Positions 7,774 through 7,898 of a stretch of DNA of 7,898 nt are shown piece after piece. Source of the stretch: Chloroflexota bacterium (GTDB lineage Bacteria > Chloroflexota > Anaerolineae > UBA1429); assembly GCA_012513595.1 (NCBI GenBank), contig JAAZBY010000559.1:1-7898 (forward strand), read 5' to 3'. The notes under the pieces were generated by a model. The model worked only from the letters and a program-made list of their open reading frames with translations. It made no database searches and was not told where the DNA came from. Both the position numbers and the translations under genes were made by a program. How positions within the stretch are numbered: the first letter of the stretch is position 1; each line of letters opens with the position of its first letter.

Positions 7774-7898
7774 CTAGAGCGGCTTGGGGAACTGGAACTT
7801 TTCTCGGGTGCTCGGCATCAGGCGCATCGCCTCGGTGGCGTCGCTATCCTCGAGGTCCATGAGCGCTTCCATGATCTCCACGGCCTGATCGTAGGAGC
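7774..7898 (-). CDS. GH4 family glycosidase, C-terminal 40 residues (5' part beyond window)
   Basis: This open frame enters from the right edge and ends at TAG 7774-7776. It encodes 40 residues beginning SYDQAVEIMEALMDLE and ending REKFQFPKPL. It aligns without gaps over its first part to the C-terminus of the complete GH4 protein at 728-2113 (SYDQALEVLDALFALE, then TPAMKLM against TEAMRLM here), so it is the tail of a third GH4 paralog. Its last residues (KFQFPKPL) differ from the paralog's SAKEL. The active-site regions are outside the window, so the subgroup and intactness cannot be judged. A strong terminator follows directly, so this gene is not in the parE-parC operon. The call rests on a short alignment, but the match to the neighbouring paralog is specific. 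Confidence 0.8.
   Translation of the reverse strand, partial: SYDQAVEIMEALMDLEDSDATEAMRLMPSTREKFQFPKPL

Noticed and set aside
1..7898. CRISPR array, insertion sequence, tRNA or phage genes
   Set aside because: I saw no regularly spaced repeats, transposase motifs, tRNA cloverleaf or structural phage genes on either strand.

Overview
The window comes from a high-GC bacterial chromosome. Every gene I can support lies on the minus strand, so transcription runs from high to low coordinates. The content is a two-gene type IIA topoisomerase operon set inside a run of related family-4 glycosidase (GH4) genes. There are no phage, transposon, CRISPR, tRNA or rRNA signals. GTG starts, strong AGGAGG ribosome binding sites and the GC content do not identify the organism. 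A saprophytic, sugar-using high-GC lineage such as Chloroflexota would fit, but that is a weak guess.

Layout in transcription order. (1) At 7774-7898 is the last 40 codons of a GH4 gene, recognisable by alignment to the C-terminus of the complete GH4 protein in this window. A textbook GC hairpin follows at 7721-7756. (2) A 400-bp gap holds a good promoter (TTGCCC, 16 bp, TATAAT at 7600-7627), a palindrome over its -35 box and a leader of about 220 nt. (3) parE/gyrB-like gene, 5164-7371. (4) parC/gyrA-like gene, 2322-5153, starting 10 nt after the parE stop, with its Shine-Dalgarno overlapping that stop. A strong hairpin at 2282-2317 ends this operon. (5) A 170-bp gap with a moderate promoter candidate. 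(6) A complete GH4 gene, 728-2113. (7) After a 205-bp gap with no clear terminator, the first 174 codons of another GH4 gene with a GTG start (1-522), cut by the window edge.

Functionally, ParE (ATPase and TOPRIM) and ParC (breakage-reunion Tyr plus beta-pinwheel) form an A2B2 type IIA topoisomerase. The lack of a canonical GyrA box favours topoisomerase IV (decatenation) over gyrase, though not decisively. The GH4 proteins are NAD- and metal-dependent glycosidases. The two whose active-site Cys is visible carry a CHG motif, which points away from 6-phospho-glycosidases and towards hydrolysis of unphosphorylated alpha-glycosides or alpha-glycuronides.

I do not see a clearly novel biological system. 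The points most worth a second look are the GH4 genes on both sides of the topoisomerase operon, the roughly 135-residue Ala/Pro/Lys/Arg-rich histone-H1-like tail at the ParC N-terminus, and the palindrome over the parE promoter.
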